Origin: Bacteroidota bacterium
GTDB lineage: Bacteria; Bacteroidota; Ignavibacteria; Ignavibacteriales; Ignavibacteriaceae
NCBI GenBank assembly: GCA_021815405.1
Contig: JAKAGV010000014.1
Location: 1-64,000, forward strand
Direction of reading: 5' to 3'
DNA: 64,000 bases
A program made the position numbers and the translations under genes. The first letter of the stretch is position 1. The number at the start of each line of letters is the position of its first letter. Shown in pieces: positions 18,401 to 28,900 of the stretch. The notes beneath the pieces were generated by a model. That model saw only the letters and a program-made list of their open reading frames with translations. It did not search any database and was not told the origin of the DNA.

Positions 18401-19028
18401 TTTCAGAATTTATAATGCAGTTACAGGAGCACCGGTTTCTTATGCTTATCTAGATGCAGGAATAAAGAATACATTTTCGTATCTCGATAGAATTATCCTT
18501 CTTCAAAATACAACTACCGCAAGTGGAAAAGATACTACTATTATAACTTGGCTGCTGCAAGTTTTCGGAAATGATACAACCAATTATCATCCTACCACTG
18601 GTGATACTTTGAAGTTAAGGGTAACCAAGCCATTCTCTAGTTCTGATCTTATGCAGATTACCACACAGAGTGCTTCTGTAGATAACAAGCTTGCATCTTC
18701 TCAACTAGATAGGATTAGAGTTGTTCCTAATCCTTATATTGCAGCAACAAGCCAGGAGCAGCCGCTTCCACCTACAATTACAAGCGGCAGAGGCACAAGG
18801 AAAATTACTTTCTATCATTTACCTAAAGGATCTACTATTTATATTTATACCTCAAGAGGTGAGCTGGTTAGGAAATTGCAAATGACTGATTCGAATATAA
18901 ATGATGGAAGCTTAAACTGGGATTTAACTTCCTCCGCAAACCTCGAGGTAGCGTACGGCGTTTATTTCTATCTTGTAGATGCGCCTGGTGTTGGACAGAA
19001 GTATGGAAAAATCGCCATTATCAAGTAA
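15405..19028 (+). CDS. Large secreted protein with FN3-like module and T9SS-type C-terminus
   Basis: 1207 aa from the ATG at 15405; the frame extends upstream to a TTG at 15390, which lacks a signal-peptide rationale. A signal peptide ends near ISFG. Acidic Asn/Asp-rich loops such as DYNGDGKPDTL, DNDNDAVDPN and NGLDDNLNGIIDE look like calcium-binding repeats. A fibronectin-III-like module begins around residue 680 (VVPGDKQVTLIWDD, GYKIYRSTDPGF). The C-terminus (VVPNPYI, then GVYFYLVDAPG and GKIAIIK) fits a T9SS sorting domain. It lies 17 nt after the TonB receptor. No catalytic motif is recognised; it may be a surface-anchored partner of the receptor. The specific role is unknown. Confidence 0.8.
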   Translation: MRKLLIISLIFIAADISFGQVDYFIQWAKTHRGNALYTRFGVHNGNRIAISFRSDGSISGTNPNDIRGYWPYPMTQDGYIGDVTPLVGIQIPIRDYNGDGKPDTLHNVTISPGPRNGQAAKVDPNDGHFQGFEPEPGYVNLSQDTVAMSHIPSTWPSFWPDNPSWLDSTGKPQWDGYFGRGVIRADQESYFVMDDAQDNNPQMRTNYLFHPDSTDTTRNGMGLVVRVRGMQWSQVQAQDVLFWLYDITNIGTTNYQEVVFGEVVGGCVGDVGQNYIDCSDDLGYFDVNNNLTYTWDSDDHTADPLWLPINQFLPGVRTNIGYAGYAYLESPGNGYDGIDNDNDAVDPNSPVFQNKDFTFNSQMNAYTATRTLHRSDPGTDPSWPSNEIVLINPSTYARTIVQLDTLLKSNTDTVIVYSLGHPYKIYDGEVLSEIPNNGLDDNLNGIIDENHDIHYEKVFKDRNGVILKVENRPLAYRDYFTGGGMNNTLIDESRDSGPGQIVTGWVPDYSAQPDPITGKYPGKVETHWSGDENGDWNRAKDDVGADGLPGTHDLGEGDGIPTEGEPHFDKTDVVESDQIGLTSFNFFNQTQSPPMNNNEILWNRMIPGYFDVIPLLPQDGDFIYASGYFPLLPLKSERFSLALVFGADSAHIFKNKQIAQKIYNANYDFLKPPPKPHLTVVPGDKQVTLIWDDKAESYTSFEGYKIYRSTDPGFTEGGGEPIATFDLQDSVWGYFVPATEDLAELPRFYLGSNTGLVHSYVDRNLQNGQGYYYAVTAYTSGDAQSNIYPAEDPKFITVNADGSVRQDVNTAFVTPRTSVAGYVGPNAPSLVGAAPGTSLSGTGKVYLHVVNPDAVADKTYRISFNSQVQNYIPVTSGYNVIDYTNPNLPDTVLTASIFPNMQLGDQDKYVFDGVYLEVDNDWNVAYDTATSGWNAPHSSPNYKISFNAFSLGGVKQTGVAYPSDYNVVFDASHTTADTSSQLTITYNNSLFQIPAVNSNFRIYNAVTGAPVSYAYLDAGIKNTFSYLDRIILLQNTTTASGKDTTIITWLLQVFGNDTTNYHPTTGDTLKLRVTKPFSSSDLMQITTQSASVDNKLASSQLDRIRVVPNPYIAATSQEQPLPPTITSGRGTRKITFYHLPKGSTIYIYTSRGELVRKLQMTDSNINDGSLNWDLTSSANLEVAYGVYFYLVDAPGVGQKYGKIAIIK

Positions 19029-19037
19029 GAGGATTTT

Positions 19038-20045
19038 ATGAAGAAATTTTTATTGTTTTTAATTTGTTCATTTTTAATCGGAAATATTTACGGTCAGAAT
19101 AAGGTTGGCACTACTGCTGCCCCTTTCCTCGGAATTGGAGCCGGACCGCAAGCAATCGGTATGGGCGGTGCTTATACTGCAGTTGCAACAGATGGCTCTG
19201 CGCTGTATTGGAATCCGGCAGGTGCATCTCGAGTTGGACAAACACAGGTTTTAATTGAACATACTAGTTACCTGTTAGGTACTAGCTATGATTATTTTGC
19301 CGGTATTGTTGCTCTGGATGAGAATAATGTTATCGGATTCAGCGTAACCGATCTCAATTATGGCTCTGAAGATGTAACTACGGTTCAAAATCCCGATGGA
19401 ACCGGTGAAAAGTGGAGCGCTATGGATTTGGCTGTCGGCTTATCTTACGCAAGAAATTTGACAGATAGATTTTCCATTGGCGGTACAGCTAAAATGATTA
19501 GGCAAACTATCTGGCGTGAATCTGCAACCGGTTGGGCATTAGATGCCGGTCTGCTTTACATTACTCCTTTTAATGATTTAAAAATCGGAATGGAAATAGC
19601 TAACTTCGGTACTGATATGCAGATGACGGGTCAGGATCTTTACGTTACTTATGACCCGGCAAAGTCTTTAGCAGGTAATAACAAATCTATCCCTGCCGAA
19701 TATTATACTGCTAGTTATCCATTGCCTTTGCTATTCAGAGTTGGTTTGGCAATGGATGTACTTCATACTGAAGATAATGTAATTACTGTTGCAGTAGATG
19801 CATTGCATCCAAGCGACAATAATCAGAGCGTTAATGTTGGCGCTCAGTATGCATGGAATAAAATGGTATATGCAAGAATAGGTTATAAATCTCTGGGGGT
19901 ACCGAATAGCCAGGAAGGATTGACTTTTGGCTTCGGTCTCGGGTATGAGTTAACCTATAATTTGAATTTGAGAGTTGATTATGCATACGAAGCATACGGA
20001 TTACTTCAAAATATTCAGAAATTTTCTTTGGCGCTTAGCTTCTAG
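19038..20045 (+). CDS. PorV/PorQ-family outer-membrane beta-barrel protein
   Basis: A 335-aa protein with a signal peptide ending near IYGQ. The N-terminal hallmark of the PorV/UPF0164 family follows: FLGIGAGPQAIGMGGAYTA, ATDGSALYWNPAG. The remainder is alternating beta structure ending in FSLALSF. Family members are FadL-like barrels; PorV shuttles T9SS cargo to the surface attachment complex. Lying inside an operon that encodes several proteins with T9SS tails (9 nt after one and 2 nt before an amylase), it may be a dedicated cargo or surface-attachment factor. Another outer-membrane transport role cannot be excluded. Confidence 0.88.
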   Translation: MKKFLLFLICSFLIGNIYGQNKVGTTAAPFLGIGAGPQAIGMGGAYTAVATDGSALYWNPAGASRVGQTQVLIEHTSYLLGTSYDYFAGIVALDENNVIGFSVTDLNYGSEDVTTVQNPDGTGEKWSAMDLAVGLSYARNLTDRFSIGGTAKMIRQTIWRESATGWALDAGLLYITPFNDLKIGMEIANFGTDMQMTGQDLYVTYDPAKSLAGNNKSIPAEYYTASYPLPLLFRVGLAMDVLHTEDNVITVAVDALHPSDNNQSVNVGAQYAWNKMVYARIGYKSLGVPNSQEGLTFGFGLGYELTYNLNLRVDYAYEAYGLLQNIQKFSLALSF

Positions 20046-20047
20046 TT

Positions 20048-23000
20048 ATGTCGAAAATAGCTAAATATTTTCTGCTGGTTGCTGCTATTCCTTATGTGGT
20101 TTATTCTCAGACGGATTCTGCTGTAGTACCGGTTGAATTTCAATTCTACAAAGTTCTTCAACCGAATGAAACCGGTGCGGGGATAAACGGATCATTCAAC
20201 AATTGGGGGAATAATTCGGATGGGAGCGGCAACAATGCACACTTAATTCCGATGAAGAATGTAGGAAATAATCTTTGGGATGTTACGGTTCCAATTCCCG
20301 TGGGAAAATACGAATATAAATTTGTTACTTACCAGATCGGTGCCAATGGTGATACAATTGTTTCTTCATGGACTACCGACCCGCTCAATTCGGATTACGG
20401 CGGACCATACAACAACAGCAGAATAAATGTTGCGGATCCGATGATTTATTATCTGCAGCCGATGAACAATACATCTATCAATGTTAAGGAACCAGAAATA
20501 TCGGCAAAGATATCCTGGGCTTACGCATCCTCCATTAACTTGTCTTCGCTAAAGCTTATAATTGATAATGTGCCAGTTCCAAATGCTCAGCAATATTTCG
20601 ATACAACCACAAGAACTTTTTCTTACAAGCCGTCTTCTCCATATACACCTGCTGCACATTCGGTAGAGATATCGGTTAAAAACAATGCTGGCGTTACGGC
20701 GGACTTGGTTACAAATTTTACTGTAGTTAATGCAATTCTGACCGCACCTTACACTTTCGTATTCGATCCTCTTTCTCCAAACGTAAATATTATAGGAAAG
20801 ATTAACAAAGTTGAAATAAAAGGTACGTTCAACAATTTAGGTTCAGATCCAATGTCCGGTCCCGACAGCGACGGAGTTTATAAATATACCGTGCCGCTAA
20901 ATATCGGCGTTCCGAATTTTTATCAATTCATAATAAACGGCGGGCAGTATATTGATGATCCGGATAATCCTTTAATGCAAAAAGATTTTGGTACGATTGC
21001 CGTTAAGCATGTAAATCCGAATCCAAGTTTCCAGATAATCTCACCGAGGCAAGGACAGCTTTTCACACCAGGTCAAAGTCTAACAGTTTCTGCCAATTTA
21101 ATTCAAAGCGATTCGGGATATGCGATAAATAATAACTCTATAAAAATTTATCTTGATGGAAATCCGATTTCTATAGCATCGATCGATTCAATATCTAACG
21201 GAGTGCAGATTACAGCCGCACCATTTAATGTTACTGCCGGTAGACACGAATTGGAATTTGTCGGGGCAGATACAATTAACGCAAAGACTCAATCTTTAAT
21301 TACATTTGGAAGCTTCTACAGCAACACCGGTTTCCATTATGTCGATGCCGATAGCGACGACAACGGTCCTGGTAGTTATACTTATCCGACTTTCAGTGCT
21401 AAAGGATCGGCTGATATTAGAGAAATAGATATCAATGCTAATGCAACAAACGACTCTCTTTTATTTACTGTCTCGATGGGATTAATAAGTGATTACACAA
21501 GAGTCGGCTTCGAAATTGTTAACTCAACTGCAGGTCCTCTTATCAATGCGCCAGACAATGCTGCAATTCAATTGCCGGATCCGGCTAACAAAGGCGTATT
21601 CTTTATTGTAACTTCACCAAACTCAGCGCAGAATTCTTCATATGTTGATAGAATTTATAGCTCTGCAAATTTGACCTCAGCTTCCATTGATACAATTGTT
21701 GTCAACTCCGATGCTGAGAGCTCAGGAATTTTTAAATTTGCAATTCCGATAAGTACAATTGAAAATGTTGCAGGAAGTTTTTCATACGGCTGGTACTTTG
21801 CAGCTTATTCTTACCTCGGAAATTCTGGCGGCGGCTGGAAGGTTGCAAATAGTAACGGAGGTTCTTTCTTCCCCGAGCAGCCTAATATTTACGATGCAGC
21901 TTTCTTTTATAATAATTATCTTAAGAAGAGAAATCTTGCCGATTATAATTATTCTTTCAATTACGGCGGCTCGCGTTACGTAAAGCTTTCATCAAATATG
22001 CGCGGAATGCAGTTCATACGCCCTCAAGATATTTCTGCTACTCTGGCTTCAAAACCATTTGTTAAAATTCTTACCGATGGAGGAAATATAAGATGGAGCG
22101 ATACTGTTAGAGTTTATGTCGCCGAAAGTGATCCTTCGGTAACCAGCGGAATTTTGATGTCAAATACAAATTCATACAGTTTGACATTTGTTAATGACAC
22201 AGCCTATGCAGATGTTATTTTATCCGAAGGTGAAAATGAGCTTCAAGCAAATGTTCCTTACGGTTCCGGCTTTAAGAGCTACAGTGCAAAAGTTTTTTTC
22301 AACAGGATTGTAGACCACAAACCTAATATTTCAATTACAAAAAATACCAGCGGAAGTACAGTAACTTTGAATGCGAGCGGTACTACTAATGTTGATAATC
22401 TTCCTCAATTATTTAATTGGTCGCAGGATACGGCTAATCCTCAGCAAGTATCTTTAAGCGGAAGTAATTCATCATCAGTTTCATTTGCAACACCGAAAAT
22501 TTTTGGGCAATATTTTTATACCGTTACGGCTTCTACTTCTAAAGATACTTCTTTTGAAAGAGTAGCTTTGGTTGTTGATTCTACCGGTGCCTATTTCCCG
22601 GATTTAACAACTTGGCATGCCGGCTGGATTGATTCTGCAATAATCTACGAAGTTTATGTAAAGACTTTTACTCTCGATGGAAATCTTCAAGCATTAACAA
22701 GAAGAATTCCTTATATCAAATCGCTTGGATTTAATACAATTTGGCTGATGCCGATTTATCCCGGACCGGCAATTTCTCCAAGTCAGCCTGGATATGCGAT
22801 TACAAATTATTTCAACGTAAATCCATCTTATGGAACTCTAAATGATTTTAAGGCATTTGTGGATGCTGCTCATGCAAACGGACTTAGAGTCGTTCTTGAT
22901 TACGTTGTTGATCATACTCATAATACTCATCCATTCATGCTTGATGCATTTAAGTATGGACCAAAATCTCCATACTATAATTTTTATGGATGGAACCCTG

Positions 23001-24250
23001 ACGGCACTTATAAATATTTATATACCTGGACTGATTTCCCATTTATAAATTTTGTTCCTCAAAGAAATAAAGATTATTTACTTGATGTTGCAAAGTTCTG
23101 GCTGGAGAATTATAACATAGATGGATTTAGATGCGATGCCGCCGCTGAGGTGAATGACCAACATCCTGGCGGAAGCGATTTCTGGCAGCAATTTAGAAGC
23201 ACTTTAAAAACGATAAAGCCAGACATCTGGCTGCTCGGCGAGATGAGCGCTCGCAATCTTTCTTACTTCGATAAGAAATTTGATTCGGGTTATGATTATG
23301 ATTTCTTCAACTCTATTAGAAATGCAATTTCAAACTACAATTTATTATCACAGCTCGATACTTCTGTTGCATTTTACAGCTCAAGCAGTTATCCTTCTTA
23401 CTTGAGACCGTTTAGATTTTTGGAGAATCATGACCAGTCGAGATTTATTTCCGAATATACGGTTGATCAAACAAAACTTGCTGCTTCGGTACTTTTAACT
23501 CTACCTGATGTCCCGATGATTTATGCTGGACAGGAAGTTGGAGAAACATCTTACCGCGGCTTAATTGATTGGAGCGATCCTAATAATCTTGAACCTTACT
23601 ATCAAAAGCTGGTTTGGCTTAAAAGAAATTATAACGCGCTTTCCATAGGTGCATTTAAAGACGTTTTCAATTCGTCTCCGGATTCTATCTACTCATATGC
23701 TCGAATGACGGACTCCCTGCCTGCTGTTGTTGTTTCAAATTTTACCAACAATACTATTAGTTTTTATTTAAATGTTGATTCACTTCATTTGAAAATGCAG
23801 CAGAACAAACCGTATTATTTCAACGATGTTCTGAATGATACTGTATATTCTATTACAAGCACGAGTCATTTTAATATGAGTTTACCGGCTTATGGTTCTG
23901 AAATATTAATTTTTTCTGACAAAGCTTTAATTACAACGGTAGAAAATAATTACTCGAATCATGTATCTACTTATTCACTTGAGCAGAACTATCCAAATCC
24001 GTTTAATCCAACAACAACAATAAGATATTCTGTAGGTGGATTTGGAGCTTCACCGGTTAATATTTCTATTTATAACATACTTGGACAAAGGATCAAAACG
24101 CTTGTAAATAGTGTTGAAATCCCCGGTTATTACAATGTACAATGGGATAGCCGGAATGATTACGGCAACATTGTCTCAAGCGGAATTTATTTTTATGTTC
24201 TTAGAGTGAATAATTTTATTCAAACTAAAAAAATGATTCTCCTGAAGTGA
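20048..24250 (+). CDS. Secreted multidomain GH13 alpha-amylase (paralog 1) with T9SS tail
   Basis: A 1400-aa protein. After the signal peptide come two AMPK-beta/CBM48-like glycogen-binding modules (INGSFNNWGN near residue 45 and IKGTFNNLGSD near 260). A module resembling the glucodextranase C-terminal binding domain follows (DADSDDNGPGSYTYP, about 435-600), then the GH13 barrel from about residue 860. All four GH13 signature regions are present: DYVVDHTH, FRCDAA (nucleophile D1030), LLGEMSA (acid/base E1065) and ENHDQSRF (D1129). The end is a T9SS type A domain (NYPNPFNPTTTI, then KKMILLK). It should hydrolyse alpha-1,4-glucans at the cell surface. It starts 2 nt after the PorV-like gene. 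Linkage preference cannot be judged. Confidence 0.92.
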   Translation: MSKIAKYFLLVAAIPYVVYSQTDSAVVPVEFQFYKVLQPNETGAGINGSFNNWGNNSDGSGNNAHLIPMKNVGNNLWDVTVPIPVGKYEYKFVTYQIGANGDTIVSSWTTDPLNSDYGGPYNNSRINVADPMIYYLQPMNNTSINVKEPEISAKISWAYASSINLSSLKLIIDNVPVPNAQQYFDTTTRTFSYKPSSPYTPAAHSVEISVKNNAGVTADLVTNFTVVNAILTAPYTFVFDPLSPNVNIIGKINKVEIKGTFNNLGSDPMSGPDSDGVYKYTVPLNIGVPNFYQFIINGGQYIDDPDNPLMQKDFGTIAVKHVNPNPSFQIISPRQGQLFTPGQSLTVSANLIQSDSGYAINNNSIKIYLDGNPISIASIDSISNGVQITAAPFNVTAGRHELEFVGADTINAKTQSLITFGSFYSNTGFHYVDADSDDNGPGSYTYPTFSAKGSADIREIDINANATNDSLLFTVSMGLISDYTRVGFEIVNSTAGPLINAPDNAAIQLPDPANKGVFFIVTSPNSAQNSSYVDRIYSSANLTSASIDTIVVNSDAESSGIFKFAIPISTIENVAGSFSYGWYFAAYSYLGNSGGGWKVANSNGGSFFPEQPNIYDAAFFYNNYLKKRNLADYNYSFNYGGSRYVKLSSNMRGMQFIRPQDISATLASKPFVKILTDGGNIRWSDTVRVYVAESDPSVTSGILMSNTNSYSLTFVNDTAYADVILSEGENELQANVPYGSGFKSYSAKVFFNRIVDHKPNISITKNTSGSTVTLNASGTTNVDNLPQLFNWSQDTANPQQVSLSGSNSSSVSFATPKIFGQYFYTVTASTSKDTSFERVALVVDSTGAYFPDLTTWHAGWIDSAIIYEVYVKTFTLDGNLQALTRRIPYIKSLGFNTIWLMPIYPGPAISPSQPGYAITNYFNVNPSYGTLNDFKAFVDAAHANGLRVVLDYVVDHTHNTHPFMLDAFKYGPKSPYYNFYGWNPDGTYKYLYTWTDFPFINFVPQRNKDYLLDVAKFWLENYNIDGFRCDAAAEVNDQHPGGSDFWQQFRSTLKTIKPDIWLLGEMSARNLSYFDKKFDSGYDYDFFNSIRNAISNYNLLSQLDTSVAFYSSSSYPSYLRPFRFLENHDQSRFISEYTVDQTKLAASVLLTLPDVPMIYAGQEVGETSYRGLIDWSDPNNLEPYYQKLVWLKRNYNALSIGAFKDVFNSSPDSIYSYARMTDSLPAVVVSNFTNNTISFYLNVDSLHLKMQQNKPYYFNDVLNDTVYSITSTSHFNMSLPAYGSEILIFSDKALITTVENNYSNHVSTYSLEQNYPNPFNPTTTIRYSVGGFGASPVNISIYNILGQRIKTLVNSVEIPGYYNVQWDSRNDYGNIVSSGIYFYVLRVNNFIQTKKMILLK

Positions 24251-24329
24251 GGAGGTGAAGGAATGGGAGTATGAAAAGTTTTTTTATTATCTTAATTAAC
24301 TTATTAATAAACAAAAAAGGAGCAATACT

Positions 24330-25823
24330 ATGTTAAGAAGAATTACAGCATTAGCTGTCATTATACTTTTGGCAGTCTCTTTCAGCAAGTTATATGCACA
24401 GGCTAATGTAACGTTTCAAGTAGACATGGGTGTCTACATGCAGCTAACTACCGGTGGATTCAATCCGGCGACAGATAGCGTTGTTATCAGAGGCGATTTC
24501 GAACACTATGTCGGAGCTACAGATTGGGCAGGCTATGATTTCTTGATGACCAAAAGTGCTACGAACGATTCTATTTATACTTTAACAGTGCCTTTCCCGG
24601 ATTCAGTTAAAGGCAAAGTGATAAATTATAAGTACGTTCTTGTTCACGCCGGAACCGATACTTGGGAAAGTGTCAGCAACCGCGTTGATACTGTATCTTC
24701 AGATGCTAATCAACAGATTCCATTAGTATATTTTAATGACAGAATTTCAGTCGGTACTACTGTTAACATTACCTTCCAAGCAGACATGACTGCTTTGCTT
24801 AATGAAGGCTTCAATCCGGCTACAGATTCTATTGAAGTTAGAGGAGATACAAGCCCTTTAAACTGGGGACCTGGTGTCCTTTTACAGCAGGATTTAATCA
24901 GTCCTACTTTATTTAAGGTAACACTTCAATTTACAGGAGTAGTTGGTACCCCGATTCAATGGAAGTTTCATTGCGATCCGCAATCCAAATTTGCAAACAC
25001 TGGTTGGGATAATATTGCCAATAACCGTATTGTTTATTTCCCCGCTGCTGATACTTCTGTTGGACCAATAGTGCCTGCAATTCAGGTCGGTGGACAAACC
25101 ACAGCTGTTGATTCTGTTACTTTCTATGTAAATATGAACGGAGCTCATGAAAGATATCATAATTCATTAATTACCGGATTGAAAAGTGTTTGGATAGCTG
25201 GCAGCGTTCCTCCACTTCAATGGCCATCTAACTGGCTATTCACTGATACAGTTTCAACCGGTGCTTTAATTAAGATGTATGATGACGGTACTCATGGCGA
25301 TGTAACTGCTAATGACGGAATTTATTCCAACATACTTGTATTCCCATCAGGATCAACAAGCCCAGTATTCTATAAATATGGCGCTGTTTTCTCTGGTGTT
25401 GATACTATTAACGGCGGTGCGAGCTATCTTGATAACGAAGCAGGCTTCGGCTTAAACCATACTTTAGCTCTTGTTCTAACTGGTGGCTCTCAGACAGTAA
25501 CCAATATGTTTGGTGATCAGGCTACTGCTATAATTGAAGTAAAGACAGGAAATGTCCCAACTCAATTTACACTTAGCCAGAATTATCCGAATCCGTTTAA
25601 CCCGACTACAATGATTGATTATACTGTTCCAAAGAGTAGCTTTGTTACTTTGAAGATTTACAATATTCTCGGACAGGAAGTATCCACTTTATATTCGGGT
25701 TTCCAGAAAGCTGGAACCTATAAGGCAAGTTTCGATGCATCTAGATTAGCAAGCGGTATTTATTTGTATCGTTTAGAATCTAATGGCACATCTTTAACTA
25801 AAAAAATGATCTTAATGAAGTAA
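24330..25823 (+). CDS. Secreted starch-binding-type repeat protein with T9SS tail
   Basis: A 497-aa protein with a signal peptide (ending LYAQ), two clear tandem beta-sandwich repeats (VTFQVDMGVYMQ... and ITFQADMTALLN..., each containing GFNPATDSxxxRGD) and a third, more divergent one (VTFYVNMNGAHE). A T9SS type A domain ends it (NYPNPFNPTTMIDY, then KKMILMK). The repeats recall SusE/SusF-like or other carbohydrate-binding modules, and no catalytic residues are seen. It is the last gene of the receptor operon, 79 nt after the amylase, with an AAAGGAG ribosome site. A terminator follows 30 nt later. Its probable job is glucan capture at the surface. Confidence 0.8.
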   Translation: MLRRITALAVIILLAVSFSKLYAQANVTFQVDMGVYMQLTTGGFNPATDSVVIRGDFEHYVGATDWAGYDFLMTKSATNDSIYTLTVPFPDSVKGKVINYKYVLVHAGTDTWESVSNRVDTVSSDANQQIPLVYFNDRISVGTTVNITFQADMTALLNEGFNPATDSIEVRGDTSPLNWGPGVLLQQDLISPTLFKVTLQFTGVVGTPIQWKFHCDPQSKFANTGWDNIANNRIVYFPAADTSVGPIVPAIQVGGQTTAVDSVTFYVNMNGAHERYHNSLITGLKSVWIAGSVPPLQWPSNWLFTDTVSTGALIKMYDDGTHGDVTANDGIYSNILVFPSGSTSPVFYKYGAVFSGVDTINGGASYLDNEAGFGLNHTLALVLTGGSQTVTNMFGDQATAIIEVKTGNVPTQFTLSQNYPNPFNPTTMIDYTVPKSSFVTLKIYNILGQEVSTLYSGFQKAGTYKASFDASRLASGIYLYRLESNGTSLTKKMILMK

Positions 25824-25852
25824 ATCCTCCTAGGAACATTTGCCTACAGAAG

Positions 25853-25879
25853 GGGTCGTTTGAAAAGACGACCCTTTTT
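25853..25879 (+). terminator. Rho-independent terminator of the receptor/amylase operon
   Basis: The stem GGGTCGT (25853-25859) pairs with ACGACCC (25868-25874) around an 8-nt loop, followed directly by TTTTT. It separates the operon from the second amylase gene, implying that the latter has its own promoter in 25880-25946. Confidence 0.9.
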
Positions 25880-25961
25880 GTTTTGCTGCCAAAAATTTTT
25901 CAGCTGGTATTCTTGTTTTTCTGTATTCCATTTTGAAAAATAATTTTTGGAGATTAAATCA

Positions 25962-28900
25962 ATGATTAACCATGCTTATAGAATACAGTTTAAGATAATA
26001 TTTCAATTGTTCTTTTTGAACCTTCTACTGATATTATTGCTTCCGTTTCAAAAAAATCAGGCTCAGGTTGACAGTACATACGGTCTACCGGTAGAATTTA
26101 TGATTCAGCGTGTTCTACAGCCCGGTGAATCTGGTGTCGGAGTTAACGGTACATTTAATAATTGGGGCGATAATTATAATCGTCACCCATATCAAATGAA
26201 AAACATTGGCAATAATACCTGGGTAATTACTGTTCCGCTGCTGCCGGACTCTGCGCGCAATCAGGTTTATAAAGGCGCCGGCTTCTACGAATATAAGTTT
26301 GTTACCTATAGTATTTCGGGCGGTGACACCACAATTGACTCTTGGATTCCTGATCCTCTAAATCCGCAGACTGATCCTAAAGACAATAACAATTCCATTT
26401 TATATATTACCGATCCGCTGATATACAGATTGCAGCCGCTGGATGGATTAGTAACAAAAGAAAAAACTCCGGTCATTTCAGCAAAGATTGCTACCAGTCC
26501 ACAGAATAAAATAGTTGTTTCCAGCATTCAACTTTATATAGACGGAACTTTAATTCCGAACAGCCCGAGTTATTATGATTCAACAATGCATCTTTTCAAC
26601 TATCAAGTGATAAATCAATTTTCACTTGGGACTCATACAATTAAATTGTCGGTGAAAAATGATAAAGGATTTACCGGCGCTGATTCATCTACATTTACAA
26701 TTTCGAATCTGATTACCAACGCACCTTACCAATTTATTTTTGATCCGCTAAGTCCTAATTTGAAGCTATTAGGAGATAGCGTTACTGCGGTTGCTATCCA
26801 GGGAGTATTTAATAATTACGGTTCTGATCCTTTAACCGGTCCGGATTCAGATGGTCTTTATAAGATAAATGAAACACTTCCCCTAAACGTAAAAACAGAA
26901 TACCAGTTCATCGTAAAAAGTGCAAGTGCATCCACTGCTTACTTTTATGACCCGGATAATCCTCATTTAAATAATGATTTTAATCCATATGTAATTAAAC
27001 AAGTAAATACCATACCTTTCATTCAACCGACTCTGCCGCATCAAGGAACTATTTTGCCGTATGCATCCGGAAATATAAATATTCAGGCTGTAATTACTCC
27101 GAACGACAGCAACACTGTAATAGATACAAATTCAATTAAAGTTTATCTGGATGGAAATTTGATATCTTCCTATTCCGATTCTACCAGCGGTGGTTTATTA
27201 ATTCATTCATCCTCAAATAATCTTTCCTTAGGAAGGCATATTGTTAAATTTACCGGCGCGGATATTCATGGCAACATTGCCGTCGATAAATACCTGACTT
27301 TTGGTGTTTATCAAACTAATACCGGTTACCATTATGTAGATGGTGAGAACGATGATGTTGGTCCCGGCGCGTATGCTTATCCATCAGGCACCACTCCGCA
27401 TTCTGCAGACATAAAAGAAGTTGATATTAATTCGAACGCTTCAGGCGATTCATTAATATTTACAATTAACATGGGTGCGGTAGATGATTATTCAAGAGTT
27501 GCGTTTGAAATAACAAGCATGCTTGATGGAAATTTTGTTGAAGCTCCTGAGAATGCGACAATTAAAATTCCGGAATGGAATAACCACGGAGTCTTCATGT
27601 TAATTGCTGCGCCTAATTCGGCTCAGCTAAACGGAAGCGAAAACGTTTTATACATTTCTGATAACCCGCTTCAAAAAGGCTCTCTAATTGCCGTGAATAC
27701 AGATGCAAAAACTACCAGTCAGTTTAGATTCACACTTCCACTTTCTGCATTAGAAAATATAATGGGAACTTACACCGGCAAATGGTATTATCTTGCTTAT
27801 TCATTTTTTGCGAATAGCAGTGGCACAATTAAAGTCGATGGTTCTCATGGCGGAGGCGGCTTAACTGGCAATCCAAATATATATGATGTTGCATTTATTA
27901 ACAGCGGTATGATTAAGCAGCGACTACTTTCAAATTACATTCTGCCATACTTTGTCGGAGGTCCTAAGCTATCTGTAATCGGTTCTGAATTCCGCGGTGC
28001 AATTGGAGTTACTCCTGCTCAAATTAGTTCAATATTAGCGAACAGACCGGTAGTGAGTTTACTTACCGACGGCGGCGATTGGTATAATGATACCGTTCGC
28101 GTGTACGGTCACGTTGATGATCCTGCAATTACTTCAGCAATATTAACTGTAAAAAATGGTTCTTTAACTTTTGATACTACTGTTTCTGTTGTCAATAATA
28201 TTTTCGTCGGACTTCTTCCATTAACCGATGGAGAAAATCTTATTAGCGCTTCGGTTACTAAAAATTCTTTGACAACCATAAGCAAGGGAGTTTATTTCCA
28301 TTACCATGCTGATCATAGTACCAACATAGTAATTAAATACAGCATAAGTCAAAACAATGTTACTCTAGATGCAAGTGCATCCACTAATCCCGATGGTTTA
28401 CCGGTCTCATATCAATGGCAGGCAGATGCAGCTAATCCTGCCCCGGTTTCTCTTACGAGTGCAAACTCATCGATTGCAAGTTATGTTTCTCCCTCAATTG
28501 ATGGAGAATATTATTTTACGGTTACTGCAACAACAAGCTTCGATACAACATGGGCACGTGCAGTAGTTGTCGTTGATTCCGGAATTGCACACACAGTTGA
28601 TTTAACTACTTGGCACGCAGACTGGGTAGACAAGGCTGTCATCTACGAAATTTACCCGCGTTCGTTTAGTTTCTTTGGAAACTTCTCGGGAATTGTTTCA
28701 GCATTGACGAGACTTAAAAAGCTCGGAATTACTTGCATCTGGCTGATGCCGATTATGCCCGCTGCTTCTCCGCATGGCTACAATATTACTGATTATTACA
28801 GCGTTAATCCTGATTATGGAACCGCGCAAGACTTCCATAATTTTATTACTGCTGCTCATCAAAACGGGATTAGAGTTTTGATGGATCTGGTAATAAACCA

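Noticed and set aside
24251-24290. Strong GAGGAGGTGAAGG ribosome-like site after the first amylase, followed by ATGGGAGTATGA
   Set aside because: The frame is only three codons; it may be a chance site or coupling remnant, too short to support a gene.
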